Origin: Ignelater luminosus | Taxonomy: Eukaryota > Arthropoda > Insecta > Coleoptera > Elateridae | Assembly: GCA_011009095.1 (NCBI GenBank) | Contig: VTPC01008018.1 | Coordinates: forward strand, 1-64,000 | DNA: 64,000 nucleotides | Direction of reading: 5' to 3' | Shown: positions 52,401 to 61,674 of the stretch, piece after piece | How positions within the stretch are numbered: the first letter of the stretch is position 1 | Layout: every line of letters begins with the position of its first letter | Made by a program: the position numbers and the translations under genes | The notes under the pieces: generated by a model | Told to the model about the DNA's origin: nothing | What the model saw: only the letters and a program-made list of their open reading frames with translations | The model's database searches: none

Positions 52401-55400
52401 TTAAAGGAAATCTTTTAAAAATACTAATTAAATGCAAATAATTTTTAATTTTATTTATTTTTTTATTGAAGTAAATAATTATCATTGTTTTCTGAAGAAT
52501 CTACTTGAATCAGCTTAATTATATATCAATTTAGGTTTTTGCAGAACTAGAAGCCATTGTAGACAAATTAGCTACCGAAAGCCAGAGAGGTTCATACAGC
52601 ATTAAAAAGACCAATGGTTCAACATTACCAAGAGCAGGAACTAATAATACACCATCTATCATTAATAATGTATCCCCACCTGCAACTGGTGTTTCTACGA
52701 CACGTAAGTTAGCTTTAAATTACACATGACGATATTAACCCTCTATGTGTGTTTATAAATTAAAAAACTAAAGGGTAGTTTTACAACATGTGACAAGAGT
52801 ATTTTAATGCAAAATCAATATATTGTAACATATTATGCTTTTTGTTTTTAACAACTAAAGGTGGGGGTTGTCTTGAAATATAATAAATGTAGGTGTCTTT
52901 GATTACTTATGATTGCTTTCTCTATTTTATTTTATAACCATTAAATGTACTCTATGTGTAAAATGTAAATATTGTTATCATATAGTATAATAACGTACAA
53001 ATGACAAATTAATTAAATAAATAGAGAAACTGTGATACTCATCAAATACATTACACAATCTCACAACGCTCATACAAAAATGAAAGAGACTCAAACAAAT
53101 ATGCTTAATTTCAGCACCAATTTTATTTTTGGAAATAAGGAAAAATGTGTTGAAGTTAAATCTGGAAACTAGAGGTAGTGTGGCACAGTCACTTGAGTCT
53201 TCCACCTTTGTCTTTTATTTTCCTATAGGAAAAGAGATTTCGTGTGAATTATTCATCTTTCCTGAAATCTATCTTGTTTCTTCTCTGTTATTTTGGTTCT
53301 ATCTTTTTACTTATTTGAACCAGTATAGTAATATTTAATACTGTAACTTTAGGTAGTTTTAGTTCATTTCACTTGCGGAAAAGGTGGTAGGATGATCATT
53401 TTTTTGGAGTGATTCTAGTTCTAGTTCTATTTTGTTTTAATAAATTGGTTTCTTATGAAAAGATACAGTAGGTACAATACCTGCAAGATTGTAAATTATC
53501 ACCAAAAGCGTCTTGTTTTAGTTAACACTGTATTGAATTGAAACTTTTATAAAAAAAAAGCTTACCACAAACAGGTCTTGTAATGAGAAAGTTCAGTATA
53601 TTATACAACAAATATAGTTTTATAACTTTATCATATAATAAAATTTGTGTCTGTTTTCTTGTACTTTCTGTGTACAGTTTTAATTAGCTTCATTTATGGT
53701 GTCACTTGCATGTTGTTCATATTATCACCATGCATTTCACTAACGCTGCATTAAATGCTTGCTGAAGAAATCTAATATACATAAATGTATTCATATAGAA
53801 ACTACAATCCTAGTGTTGCTGGGTATGTTTTTATTTTTTATCTATTCATTCGTTGGCAAATACTAAATTTGCTTTTTATTGCATATCATGCAGTTTTATG
53901 GTACACTATGTATTTATTAACAAAAATCAACACTCTGCACCATGAAACATATTAACATCAAAATACAAATATTATTTAATACAACCATATAATATGTTGT
54001 TAATTTATTCTTTTATTTTTAAAGTAAATGTACGTTTTATGTAAATGAAATTAAAGTATAACTGTATAGAGTAGTTAACCCTTTTATTTTAATTATTTTT
54101 ATGCAGCCAGCTAATTTGGCTTAACACTTTTAATGATTTTACCATTTATTAATTAAGTTTTTTTTTTAGTTTTGTAAGATTTATCTTAAACAGCAATCTT
54201 TTTTATTTTATGGTTTTATTATAATTAACATATTTTACCTTTTTTTTGTGCGTGTTTTGTTTTTAACTAACAAATGTGTGTTTTGCAGCTGAAGATTTAG
54301 CACCAGCTTCTACTAAAACAAATGTATCCCAAAATGAGTGTGTTACTACTTACCAATCCAAAGATACGGATTCTGTACCTGTAACACCTGTTACACCTGT
54401 TTCAAATTCTAATACCTCCATACCGGCAATTCCCGAATTGTCTAACAATTCAACATCAAATACAGTAGAAACACATACGCGTGATGGATGTAATAATAGA
54501 ATAACAGATTCACCAGAAAAAGAAACTTCTTCCACTAATAATACTGAAAGAACTGATAATGATAAACCTGAAACACCTCGTAAACATGTTGAAGAATTAT
54601 ATGATATACCTGTAGGTAAGTAAAAGAAGAGGGGAATAAAGTTACTTTAAATAAATGTCTTCAGTATATGCACATAAAATTTCAAGATGGCGATTCTGAT
54701 GATCTTTACAAATAAATATATTGTTTAACAACTTCGTAGCAAAGTTTACTTTATCTTTGTATGAATGAACATTAAATATTGTATTAAGCAAGCATCAGAA
54801 TGTGTGGTATATTTGGATATTTCAAATGAGATATTTCTAAATGTAACTTTTTGGGTATGTTATTAATATTTTTGTTATGTTAACTGAGAATATTATAATG
54901 GTAGATGCAAAGATGTTTAATTGTACAACCAAGTATAAATTCGGAAATAGCTACTTTTTATTAAGCCACACAGACAGAAAAGACGGAAACTTTGCTATGC
55001 TATCTTTGACAAGATTAAATTTCTTCATCTGTTTTCTCTATCTTCTTATTTGTGGAATATATTCTATTGCAAAGCATATTAACAAAAGTTTTTTATTAAG
55101 TGATTGGCCATGAAGATTTTCCCAAATTCAATAAGCAACACATAGTTATAGAAATTCCAGAGATTTTTAGAAAAATCTGTTTAAATACAAGTAATAATGT
55201 TGGTCTATAACTGCAAACAAATGGATAAATGTTTTTCAGCAATTGAAGATGATATTGATAATAAACTAATCGTTTACTAATAACGCTGCTACCCGTTGAA
55301 AGTTATTGTTTCTATAAATAAAATATAATTTGATTTTGAAATTTAATTAGTCATTTCAATTGTTGTAGGTGCAACTACTGATAATCTTCCACCGGGTGTT

Positions 55401-56058
55401 CTATATAAAGTAAAAGCAACATACAAATATATTAGAGAAGATGTTGATGAATTATCTTTCGATGTTGATGAAATTATTCATGTTATTGAATATGATGATC
55501 CAGAAGAACAGGTATGGGTAATATTTTACTGTAATTGTAAAATTGAAGATACAAGTACTTTTCATACAGTTATATTGTATTAGGTAGCTCAGTTATATTG
55601 TTGTATCTAATTCATCTGTTAATTTGCTTTTGATTTAATTGAAGCTCACTTACTGTGCTTCTATTTAATTCTACTGTTTTTGTTCTGTACTTTTTTATTG
55701 TTTACGTCTTATGTGTCCATTTATTTAGTATCTATAATCTGCATGTACCATTTAATTTATTTTGTTTAATTAATTAATTACTATGGCTGCATTTCTAAAT
55801 TACTTGGTAAGGACAACCTAGCTTTTCAAAACTTTATTATAATAAAATAATTAAGTAAAAGAATTATGAAGACTGAATGGCCAAGTTTAATTTATAAAAT
55901 TATAATTAACTATAGTTTTTATTTTAATAAAATCCTTGATTTTAAAATCTACATTTAATCTTTTTTTTATATTTTAGGAGGAAGGTTGGCTGATGGGTAT
56001 AAAAGAAAGTAACGGAGAGAAAGGAATGTTTCCAGCGAACTTCACGAGGCCATTGTAA
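16411..56058 (+). CDS. Amph: Amphiphysin (BAR-SH3 membrane-curvature protein), 8 coding exons
   Basis: Joined coding exons are 16411-16479, 43223-43358, 43706-43896, 44724-44999, 52535-52703, 54289-54615, 55369-55511 and 55978-56058 (1392 nt, 463 residues plus TAA). All introns are GT-AG and all phases agree. The start is fixed by the conserved N-terminus (MSESKGSLIAKSVQKHAGR), an AAA-ATG context, and an in-frame TAA at 16381-16383. Residues 1 to about 240 form the N-BAR domain, residues 241 to about 389 a low-complexity linker, and 400-463 the SH3 domain. Family knowledge: amphiphysins sense and bend membranes as crescent dimers; in flies the protein organises muscle T-tubules and postsynaptic or apical membrane rather than clathrin endocytosis. 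The basic patch at K137 and R140 matches the fly residues known for membrane binding. I saw no clathrin box or AP-2 motif in the linker. Identification is firm. Alternative exons and UTR limits are unknown. Confidence 0.96.
18480..18700. repeat. Interspersed repeat family R2, copy 2
   Basis: Shorter, same-orientation copy of the repeat at 13.64-14.12 kb, lying in Amph intron 1. The two copies flank Amph exon 1 about 4.6 kb apart. Confidence 0.7.
25026..25877 (-). mobile_element. Internally deleted mariner transposon
   Basis: The left end CGAGGGCTGTTTGACGGAAG (25026) is matched by its inverted copy ending at 25877 with one mismatch over about 24 bp, and TA dinucleotides flank both ends (25024-25025, 25878-25879), as expected of mariner target duplication. 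The 852-bp body is shorter than the usual 1.3 kb. On the minus strand it retains a transposase N-terminal DNA-binding part (SAPSHGMVSKWFNSFKTEHT then DDGERSGPSQ, about 25641-25459), ADRCLKVREIVDAV and ARWVPRLLAVD (25465 down), then after a junction near 25.24 kb the C-terminal EEVIAATEAYFDELPKEHF in another frame. The catalytic D,D34D region is missing. Confidence 0.9.
26471..26721. mobile_element. 251-bp MITE with TA-flanked inverted repeats
   Basis: The left end TACGCTTCTATTCAAAAG (from 26469) matches the reverse complement of the right end (to 26723) at 23 of 26 positions, with TA at both borders. No coding capacity. Tc1/mariner-type target choice is inferred from the TA. Confidence 0.7.
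26954..27157 (+). pseudogene. Unrecognised coding-like fragment
   Basis: A 67-codon open frame (KIRLAVLDARAIFFSTRGVE, then DTIVRLYEITSARILQGYD) has balanced composition unlike the AT-rich noise around it. Downstream frames are broken. It could be a remnant of a transposon or a duplicated gene. I do not recognise the family. Confidence 0.3.
27433..27457. repeat. (GA)n microsatellite
   Basis: About 12 uninterrupted GA units in Amph intron 1. GAGA tracts can bind GAGA-type factors in flies, but no such role is shown here. Confidence 0.9.
27960..28180. repeat. Tandem duplication, period about 111 bp
   Basis: ATTCTACATCAAAAA occurs at 27972 and 28083, and GAACATGGTCAAAATGGCCG occurs in both units further on, with some length difference. 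Two diverged copies. Confidence 0.75.
32885..33195 (+). mobile_element. Decayed Jockey-like LINE reverse transcriptase
   Basis: The + strand frame reads TPLRGVPQRSALSPILFLLY, then MAQFANDTAP, then LEAWFRRWRVKPNPAKTQ. This is the order of Jockey-clade RT motifs B (GVPQGSxLSPxLF), C (AxYADDTA) and D (WxxxWxxxxNxxKT). In motif C the first catalytic Asp is Asn (FANDTA). Stops and frame breaks lie on both sides. The less AT-rich DNA from about 32.2 to 34.1 kb may belong to the same element. Inactive. Confidence 0.8.
36490..36703. mobile_element. MITE family M1, copy 1 (214 bp)
   Basis: Flanked by TA on both sides. The ends are CAGTGTGATTGCAATTGATT and its inverted copy, and the arms extend about 90 bp (TTGAATTTGGCGCCATGTTT). 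The centre keeps TAAACAACACAGATTTGACA. Paralogous to the copy at 41784. Confidence 0.9.
36989..37005. repeat. 17-base poly-G tract
   Basis: An uninterrupted G run followed by AAAAATAA. Could form a G-quadruplex when single-stranded, and is also error-prone in sequencing. Confidence 0.9.
41784..42024. mobile_element. MITE family M1, copy 2 (241 bp)
   Basis: TA-flanked, ends CAGAGTGATTGTAAATGAGT and inverted copy, with about 90-bp arms (TTTGAATTTGGCGTCACATT). Shares arms and the centre TAAACAACACAGATTTGACA with the 36.49-kb copy. Both lie in Amph intron 1. Confidence 0.9.
42494..42515. repeat. (AT)n microsatellite
   Basis: Eleven AT units in intron 1, about 700 bp upstream of exon 2. Confidence 0.85.
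43223..43358 (+). CDS. Amph: Amph coding exon 2 (BAR helix 1)
   Basis: Residues 24-68 plus the first base of codon 69. The acceptor is TTTTCTTTACAG and the donor GTGAGA. The peptide starts ILQNLGKVDRTADDIFDEHL and ends NYLRCVR, diagnostic of amphiphysin BAR helix 1. The short ATG-initiated reading that starts at 43187 is not used: its first 36 bases are intronic. Confidence 0.95.
43706..43896 (+). CDS. Amph: Amph coding exon 3 (BAR helix 1-2)
   Basis: Codon 69 (Ala, completed) to residue 132. The acceptor is TTTTTAG and the donor GTAAGG. It includes EIYESQWSGHDLL, then HKLGDQVLIPLNTYQSQF, the most conserved stretch of the BAR domain in insect amphiphysins. It ends in phase 0 with Met-Arg, joining to Lys-Lys-Ile of exon 4. 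Confidence 0.95.
44724..44999 (+). CDS. Amph: Amph coding exon 4 (BAR helices 2-3, basic patch)
   Basis: Residues 133-224. The acceptor is TTTCTGTTTCAG and the donor GTAAGT, phase 0 at both ends. The exon opens KKIDKRGRKLVDYDGQRH, putting Lys137 and Arg140 at the numbers of the fly membrane-binding residues. It then carries KGREQLEEAKRTYDMLNSEL and HDELPALYDSRILFLVTNLQ, the family's helix-3 signature. The open reading seen upstream of 44724 is intronic. Confidence 0.96.
46080..46260 (+). pseudogene. Tc1-like transposase C-terminal remnant
   Basis: The frame from 46155 reads LLWPAQRPDLNPIKHAWDML then KKKL, matching the Tc1 block WPAxSPDLNPIEHxWDxLKRRL that carries the last catalytic residue of DD34E. 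Here the catalytic Glu is Lys (PIKH). Just upstream, a shifted frame shows HMARV, like the HxAR of the preceding block. The rest of the transposase is gone. Confidence 0.75.
46571..47680. mobile_element. 1.1-kb non-autonomous element with about 80-bp inverted repeats
   Basis: The left arm starts GGGGTGTTTCTAAACTGCAT and the right arm ends in its inverted copy (TTTAGAAACACCCTGTGTA). Similarity runs about 80 bp, including TTTTATGGCAAAAAATAA on the left. The interior of about 950 bp shows no transposase. The ends resemble the CAGGGTGTTTCxAAA repeats common in insect genomes. Confidence 0.8.
48047..48230. repeat. Tandem duplication, period 92 bp
   Basis: TTAGTTTGTAATACATGAAT occurs at 48083 and 48175, with ATTAGTTTCTT and CTGTTGCA following in both. 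Two copies, about 85 percent alike. Confidence 0.85.
49403..50115. repeat. Interspersed repeat copy B
   Basis: Counterpart of the repeat at 300-640. It begins near TACAGGATGTTCTAAAAAT. The unit containing GTCCCATTGTTACGTTACTT (about 49640) recurs as GTCCCATTACTTTTTGAAC (about 50090), so the repeat is itself built of internal units. The family is not recognised. Confidence 0.7.
52535..52703 (+). CDS. Amph: Amph coding exon 5 (end of BAR, start of linker)
   Basis: Residues 225-280 plus one base of codon 281. The acceptor is CAATTTAG and the donor GTAAGT. The first half, VFAELEAIVDKLATESQRGS, closes the BAR domain. The second half is a Ser/Thr/Asn/Pro-rich linker. The exon is too short to stand out as an open reading frame and was found by following the conserved protein. 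Confidence 0.93.
52704..54288 (+). other. Amph: Amph intron 5 (about 1.6 kb)
   Basis: GT-AG phase-1 intron inside the linker. Introns 5 and 6 share phase 1, so exon 6 could be skipped without a frameshift. I saw no clear extra cassette exon, although an open stretch at 53129-53338 exists. It lacks amphiphysin similarity. Confidence 0.85.
54289..54615 (+). CDS. Amph: Amph coding exon 6 (low-complexity linker)
   Basis: Codon 281 (Pro, completed) to residue 389 plus one base of codon 390. The acceptor is GTTTTGCAG and the donor GTAAGT. The composition is Thr/Ser/Asn/Pro-rich, with Thr-Pro and Ser-Pro dipeptides (VTPVTPV, DSPEK, ETPRK) that would suit proline-directed kinases. The exon ends VEELYDIPVG, a short conserved motif just before the SH3 domain in insect amphiphysins. 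The internal sequence is not expected to be conserved between orders. Confidence 0.92.
54616..55977 (+). other. Amph: Amph introns 6 and 7 (753 and 466 bp)
   Basis: Intron 6 is 54616-55368 and intron 7 is 55512-55977. Both are GT-AG, AT-rich and without recognisable inserts. They flank exon 7 (55369-55511). The open frame at 54877-55113 lies wholly in intron 6 and shows no family features. Confidence 0.85.
55369..55511 (+). CDS. Amph: Amph coding exon 7 (first half of SH3)
   Basis: Codon 390 (Gly, completed) to residue 437. The acceptor is TTGTTGTAG and the donor GTATGG. It reads ATTDNLPPGVLYKVKATYKY, then the acidic RT loop (REDVDELSF) and HVIEYDDPEEQ. A406 to Y410 (ATYKY) is the ALYDY-like start of the SH3 ligand surface. 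Confidence 0.95.
55978..56058 (+). CDS. Amph: Amph coding exon 8 (second half of SH3, stop)
   Basis: Residues 438-463 and TAA at 56056-56058. The acceptor is TATATTTTAG. It reads EEGWLMG, then EKGMFPANFTRPL. Trp441 is the conserved SH3 ligand-binding tryptophan, and Pro456 and Phe459 complete the PxxP-binding pocket. The ending matches the C-terminus of insect amphiphysins, so this is the last coding exon. Confidence 0.95.
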   Translation, partial: EEGWLMGIKESNGEKGMFPANFTRPL

Positions 56059-57500
56059 ATTTCCATCCATTCAACTCATATAAAAGTTATAGTTAATGTA
56101 ATAACTTCACATGTTAAAAGTGCCTTTATACAATAACTATTTGCCATTTTGATTTTGTTAATTTTTTTTAATTATAAACTAATTTTATTGTTGTTGATAT
56201 ATATGTTATTATTACAAATGTTATGAATAATGAAGGTACAATTTATCAACATTTTAGAAATGGGTTTGTTTTAAGAAGAAAAGAAAGAATCTTGTTTCTA
56301 TAAGCCTACAATTATTATATTATAATAATTTACTAATTACAAATTAGAAAATTTGTTATAAATTGTAGAATTATTTATTTTCAAGTTTTAATTGAGAATT
56401 GGTTAAGGAAATTATGATATTGTTATGTTGTAATTTCTATACACATACTATTATACTTGTAATTTCTGAACAAACACTGAGAATTATCTCTTGATATTTG
56501 ATATTTGCTGCCAATATAATTATTATAACTATGCTCAATCTACAACAACTAGAGTGTAGATGTTTATATTCAGTATTTACATACACTGCTTGGCATTTAG
56601 AAGTTTGCCTGTATTTTAAACAATAATATGACTGTTTATTTATACTCTACATTGTTGGAGGTTGATTATCTAAAAACTTATAAATTAAATTTTATTCTAA
56701 CAATGTGTGGTTTGTTTTATTTTATCTAAATATTAATTTTTCATTTCCAATACTATGTTTGTACCAATATAGCTTTAAAACATTTTACAGTGAAACTGCG
56801 TCGCATATTCATGTTGTTCAGTTCATTCCGTTCTTGAGCTTGTGCAAATATATTTATTGCATATGTGAATACTCTGAACTTTCTAACAATTTTCAAAATA
56901 TCTTCAAACCATACTCAAATTCAGTCTTTCTATTGCATAATTATACAAAATTCTGCATTTATTTGTGCTTAGGTTTGATGTAGGAATACAATTTTGCACA
57001 TATTGGGGAGTTTCCATGTGATTCGTTTTAAAAGACAAACTATGCTAACATTATAGTTTCTGAACAATGTCATAAGTGAAATACATCTTATTGGACAGAT
57101 CTGCGTCTATCATTAAATGTTGTACTTATTAACATTGATCTATATTTAGCATACATTTCTTTCTTGTTAATTTTACAGAATCTTAATATATGCAAGATAT
57201 CTACACAAGTTTGAGAAAAAAAGCTTTTATTTGCTAAGTTACTGTATTATATTTTAACACCTTTATTGTGGTAACTAAACCATTATCTGCATGTTCTGTA
57301 TTCAACAGTAGGCGTTGCGGTGGTAGCAAAAACTACTAGACGCAAATCATTTCATATTGTTTATAGTTGATGGTTGGCACATGGTTGATATCTTCCTTCA
57401 AAGTAATTGCTACTTTAATTGTACATAGTTGTAAAGATTTTAAAATCAGTCCCAGAACAGGATAAGTTAATAAAAAGAAAATCTATTGCAATGTATCTCA
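56059..57500 (+). other. Amph: Amph 3' UTR (probable, end uncertain)
   Basis: AT-rich noncoding DNA follows the stop. The first clear AATAAA I found is at 57469-57474, which would give a 3' UTR of about 1.4 kb. Other AATAAA hexamers downstream (for example near 61562 and 63052) could serve longer isoforms. Without transcript data the end cannot be set. Confidence 0.4.
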
Positions 57501-58225
57501 GTGCTCAACTTAATATATTACACCGATAATGTTTTGGTTTATAAATCTCCCAAACAAATTTTTATTTAATTAATGCCTTTTTCTAACCGACTAGCAATAT
57601 CAGATAAACTCAATATCTATCCTCATTTTAGAATGAAAAAAGTATATAAACTTAAAAACTAGCTTCACAGCCGCTGATAAAAACATTCATGCAGCAAATG
57701 TGACTCATATATAACATCTTGTTGCAGATTCACTTAGCATCGTGTAAGTTTACTTACTTTTTATCTCAAATTAACTTTCTTCTACAGAGCAGTATAACAT
57801 CTAAGCTTATGTAAATGTGAATTCAGGAAATACACAGCCATATGAATGTTTCACTTGAGTCCTCTTCCAGGAAAGAATTGTATATACCCCAAACATAATT
57901 TAGCAATACGGTGATGGTAATATTGACAATTACATTTTTTTCTGTATCTTAAGAGATTTTTCATTGCAAGTAAACAATGATTTGTAGTAGGAATACATCT
58001 GAAGCAGTACTTGCCCTTGTTGATCACGATTAGTCTAAGAATCATGATAAACTATTAGCATTTTCAATTCACGTGCAAGAGTTCAGTTTGCACCTAAATG
58101 ACTTCATAACAATTATCCATTTGTGCCATATATTATAATCTTAAAATTAAGAATGTTTGTATGTTAATGATTGCGTTGCATTTTGTTAATAGCACTATTT
58201 TAGTCCAGTAACAGGGTACTTTTAC
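57501..58225. other. AT-rich DNA downstream of Amph
   Basis: Nothing recognised. It may be part of a longer 3' UTR. Confidence 0.4.
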
Positions 58226-58555
58226 CTGGAATTAAATCAGGTAGAAGGTTTTATTTTCTTATCCTGTATATATTGTTAGTAGAAGGAAGAATGTAAGTTT
58301 TTGACCCCTGCAGCCCTTGGGAGAACTTTCTGTGCCAAAAAACCTTGAAAGTTTTGGACTTTTTTCAGTTTTCCAACTATAACTATTTTCTGGTCACTCG
58401 TAGCAAGAAATAGTCTAGTCTCACTTTGAAAAATAACAAAATTTCCAACAACTTTTGTAGGAAAAAGTTTTTTCTTCTCTCAATACCAAGCAAGCTACAG
58501 TTCATCAAAGTTCAGCAAAATTTCCTATTTTTTTTTTAAAGTTGGGTTTTCACCT

Positions 58556-58571
58556 TTCATTCATTCATTCA
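58556..58571. repeat. (TTCA)n microsatellite
   Basis: Four TTCA units at the inner edge of the left foldback arm. Confidence 0.7.
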
Positions 58572-58767
58572 TACATTTACATACAGGATGTGATACAACT
58601 TCAGCTTTTTTTGGCCATGGAAAATCAAAATTATGTTCTCTTAATGAACAACGCCCATATCTGAAAGTAGAAGCAGAGAAATCCTCTGAACTCCACGTCT
58701 CTCCAGATTGCATAGTGAAGGCAGGGTAACAGCTCATTTTGGCATTGTATAGTCAATAATGGAGCAG

Positions 58768-59160
58768 TGAATCACTGGATGATTTGAAATGCCATTTGTT
58801 TGTCAAATCGGTCGCAAGAACTGCTTTTAACCCAACACAATTGCCACCTACAGCAGATCCAGCTAGGTTTCATTCACTGCGGACTTATCACCAGGTGCAA
58901 ACATGAAAGGCTCATCCAGTCTTATTCCAATTATGATGATTAAAGAAGCAGCACCTGAGTCACTGCTGAAAGTTGTTTCTTGTTCCTGTAAGAAAGGTTG
59001 CAGTAAAGTCAGGTTTGCATTGCTCATCTGCGTCTAAACACTGCTGTGGTCTCTCATGTGATAATGTGCCCGAGGTGCAAGTTGAAGATGAAGACGAAAC
59101 CTTCAGTGGGCTCCAACAAATTAAAGCTGAGTCAAGGGATGAAGAAGACAGCAACAGCTG
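58768..59160 (+). pseudogene. Decayed Cys-rich repetitive-element protein
   Basis: From about 58768 one frame reads ESLDDLKCHLFVKSVARTAF, then NPTQLPPTADPARFHSLRTY and HQVQT. After breaks, IMMIKEAAPESLLKVVSCSC continues with KKGCS, and in a third frame (from 58973) GLHCSSASKHCCGLSCDN. This order (LPPT, HQVQ, LLxxxxCxCKxGC, CRKxGLxCS, CxGxxC) is one I recall from a multi-copy arthropod protein family of unknown function, probably transposon-borne. Stops and frameshifts disable it. It sits inside the foldback at 58228-59545. Confidence 0.6.
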
Positions 59161-59545
59161 AAGGAGGACATTATTGATGAGCCAGGACCATCCAAGAAGA
59201 AACATGATTGATCTATTGAAATAATATGAAATACATTTGTAAGTGCTCATTCTTTCTTTTTAAATTTAACTTTTTTTTCACCGAACAATTATGCTAAACT
59301 TTTGAAAAACTGTAGCTCACTTGGTATTGAAATTAGAAAAAAATTTCTCCCTACAAAAGTTGTCGGAAATCTTGTCATCTTTCAAAGTGATAATAAACTA
59401 TTTCTTGCTAAGAGTGACCAGAAAAAAGTTATAGCAGAAAAACTGAGAAAAGTCTCTCGAGCGCTACGGAGATTGGAAACTTATATTTTTCCTTCTACTA
59501 ACAATATTTTATACAAGATAAAAAAATAAAACCTACCTGATTAAT

Positions 59546-61332
59546 TGCTGTGAGACCTCTTTTTGATGATGCCATTATACTGAACTATTTGTAAATAATT
59601 TTAGTAAAATGAAAATGCAAGAACACAATGTGCATTGTAATAGTATATATTATGTAACTAGCATAGAATGAAGCTCATTTTTACACATGTATGAAGGTCT
59701 CCCCTATGGGTCGTGCCGGAATCATACTGGTGCAAAACTGAGCTAATTCTTGCAAATTGCATACTATGCTTTGTCTTCAACCAATAACAATTTATTTAAC
59801 ATAGTAATAAAATATTAACTGTTTTATTTGGTATAGTAGGCCAATTTTTTATTTTGCATGTGTTGCCATCACAAACCATGTAGGAAAGCTTTCTCGCGAG
59901 ATTCACCATGCCAATGAGTAAACAGTAGGTAATAACAACCTACGTTCTGTTTGTTTCTATGGCATCTCTAACATTGGTTGCAGAAAAATAATTTTTTCTT
60001 TGAAATAACTCAACATTTTACTGCCACTGTTCACATTTGCACTGAAACAACTTTGACTAAACTGGAGTCAGTACCATAAAGTGTGCAATTGAAGCAGTGC
60101 TTGAACGAATTCAATCCCCAACTGAACATGCAATGCAAAAAGGGGTGAACTAGAATTCTTACTCAAACATAATATATAATATATAACAAAGTGCTGTCCA
60201 ATTGAAAATACTTAAAAAATAATACCACCTTATGGTATACTGTTGTTCCACTCCATGCCAGGGGAAAACCTAATATGAGATGTAGAGTCGTCAGAGAAAC
60301 ATCATGTTGGAGGGAACTCTTGCATGAACTTATTTTATGCGTGTATTGCTGCAAACTGTTTAGGTTTTAGTTACAGTACAAAAGGAGAAAAACGGCATGT
60401 TGCATTAAATATTTGCTTGATCCTATATTATATTTTAATGTTTTATACTAACACAAGTGATGTTAGGTGTCTTAAGATGATTTATCAAAATAGAATTATA
60501 ACAAAACTTTATATAGTTTATTGCAGCCCTTTTCAGAGAGGCTTCAATTCTATTTATAGGATGATTTAAAAAATTTTTTTCTTCAAATTAGGACATCTAA
60601 AATACTGCCCAATTGTTTGTCCCCGTCTTCCACAGCCAGAGTTGAGTACGATTTTTTGAATCAGGAATTATAAATCTTTGTAGTCGTTTTACAATCTGAG
60701 GAGAGCATGCAGCTAACTAATTCAGAATTTGCATATGAAGAAAACTCCATCCCAAGTGAAAAGTTTTTTTAGGTCCCAACAAATTACGCAGTGTTATCGG
60801 TATGGGCACTAGCTAATAAATAGTATTTAAAACAATTAAATAAATTGCATTGTATTTGCTGTTGCTTAGTTAAAAGGGTTTTATTTTAAAACTGGTTTTA
60901 CACTGTATTGTAAATCTATCCAAATAATAACTATAAAAGTAGGTAAAATAAGCAGTCCTGATCTGCTCGCTATTATTCTATAAACGCTCTTTTTAGTAGG
61001 AGAAGTTGTTAGTGTCGCCGTATACCAAGAATATGTCAAAGTTATGTATTTCATTAATGAAGAAATTTAGATATAGTTTTAAAATAAAACTGTTTTAGTG
61101 AATCTGGCTATTTATGAAATAAGTTCTTTTTAGAATAAGGAACTTCTCGGAAACATTAGAGTGATTTCTTAATTTACAGATAAACTAGGTGTTTTATACC
61201 ACAGTTGCACCTAACTAAGTATATGTTAATGTAGTTTATTTGTTTAATAATTAATTTGTCCAAAAATTGCAGTTTTATCTTCCTCTGACAATGCTGTTCA
61301 AGTCAGTTGGCCGACTACATTGAGAAATATAT
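59546..61332. other. Intergenic DNA, nothing recognised
   Basis: AT-rich, with short open frames that show no family features on either strand. Confidence 0.5.
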
Positions 61333-61674
61333 ATGTGAGTGTTAAAAAAGTGTCAAAGAGTTAAAGGGCATATAGTATTTACTCGCAAACAGAGAAAGTT
61401 TCTATAAACATGTTTCTGCAAACCAACTTGTTCCGAGATAGAGCACTTTATTTATTTTGACATATTTAATTTGCTAAAAATAACAATTTGTTAAAAAGAA
61501 AAAGTGGAAACTATGATATTTCATGTATGCTATGTTATTTCTAATATTAATATGTTGAAATCAATAAAGTACTCTGTCATATATTTATAAGAACTTGTTT
61601 GTTTATTTTATTTTTCTTTTTATTAAGCGAGTACTATATGCCCTTTAATTCTTCAACACTGTTTTTTAACACAT
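61333..61674. mobile_element. About 340-bp MITE with inverted ends
   Basis: Left TGTTAAAAAAGTGTCAAAGA then TTAAAGGGCATATAGTA. The right end (to 61674) is the inverted copy with small gaps, ending TTTTTTAACACAT. The arms run about 45-50 bp. An AATAAA lies inside at about 61562. Confidence 0.7.

Larger units (their letters stand above)
45000..52534 (+). other. Amph: Amph intron 4 (about 7.5 kb)
   Basis: GT-AG intron between the BAR core and the last BAR helix. It holds a Tc1-like transposase remnant (about 46.08-46.26 kb), a 1.1-kb inverted-repeat element (46.57-47.68 kb), a tandem duplication (48.05-48.23 kb) and a copy of an interspersed repeat (49.4-50.1 kb). The rest, notably 50.2-52.5 kb, is AT-rich with nothing recognisable. 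Confidence 0.9.
58228..59545. mobile_element. 1.3-kb foldback element with about 300-bp inverted arms
   Basis: The left arm (about 58228-58560: AATCAGGTAGAAGG, ATTGTTAGTAGAAGGAA, TTCTGGTCACTC, GCAAGAAATAGT, CAACTTTTGTAGG, AATACCAAG) returns inverted at about 59270-59545. The arms are roughly 80 percent alike. Between them lies a decayed coding remnant, listed separately. Long arms plus a captured ORF suggest a foldback-type DNA element. Confidence 0.8.

Noticed and set aside
54350-54535. Minus-strand open frame opposite Amph exon 6
   Set aside because: Shadow of the Thr/Pro-rich linker exon on the other strand.
57851-58045. Minus-strand peptide RIAKLCLGYIQFFPGRG resembling one at 14525-14722 (CITKLCLEYTHF)
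   Set aside because: The likeness covers about 12 residues and shares no further flanking similarity, so it may be a weak repeat or chance.
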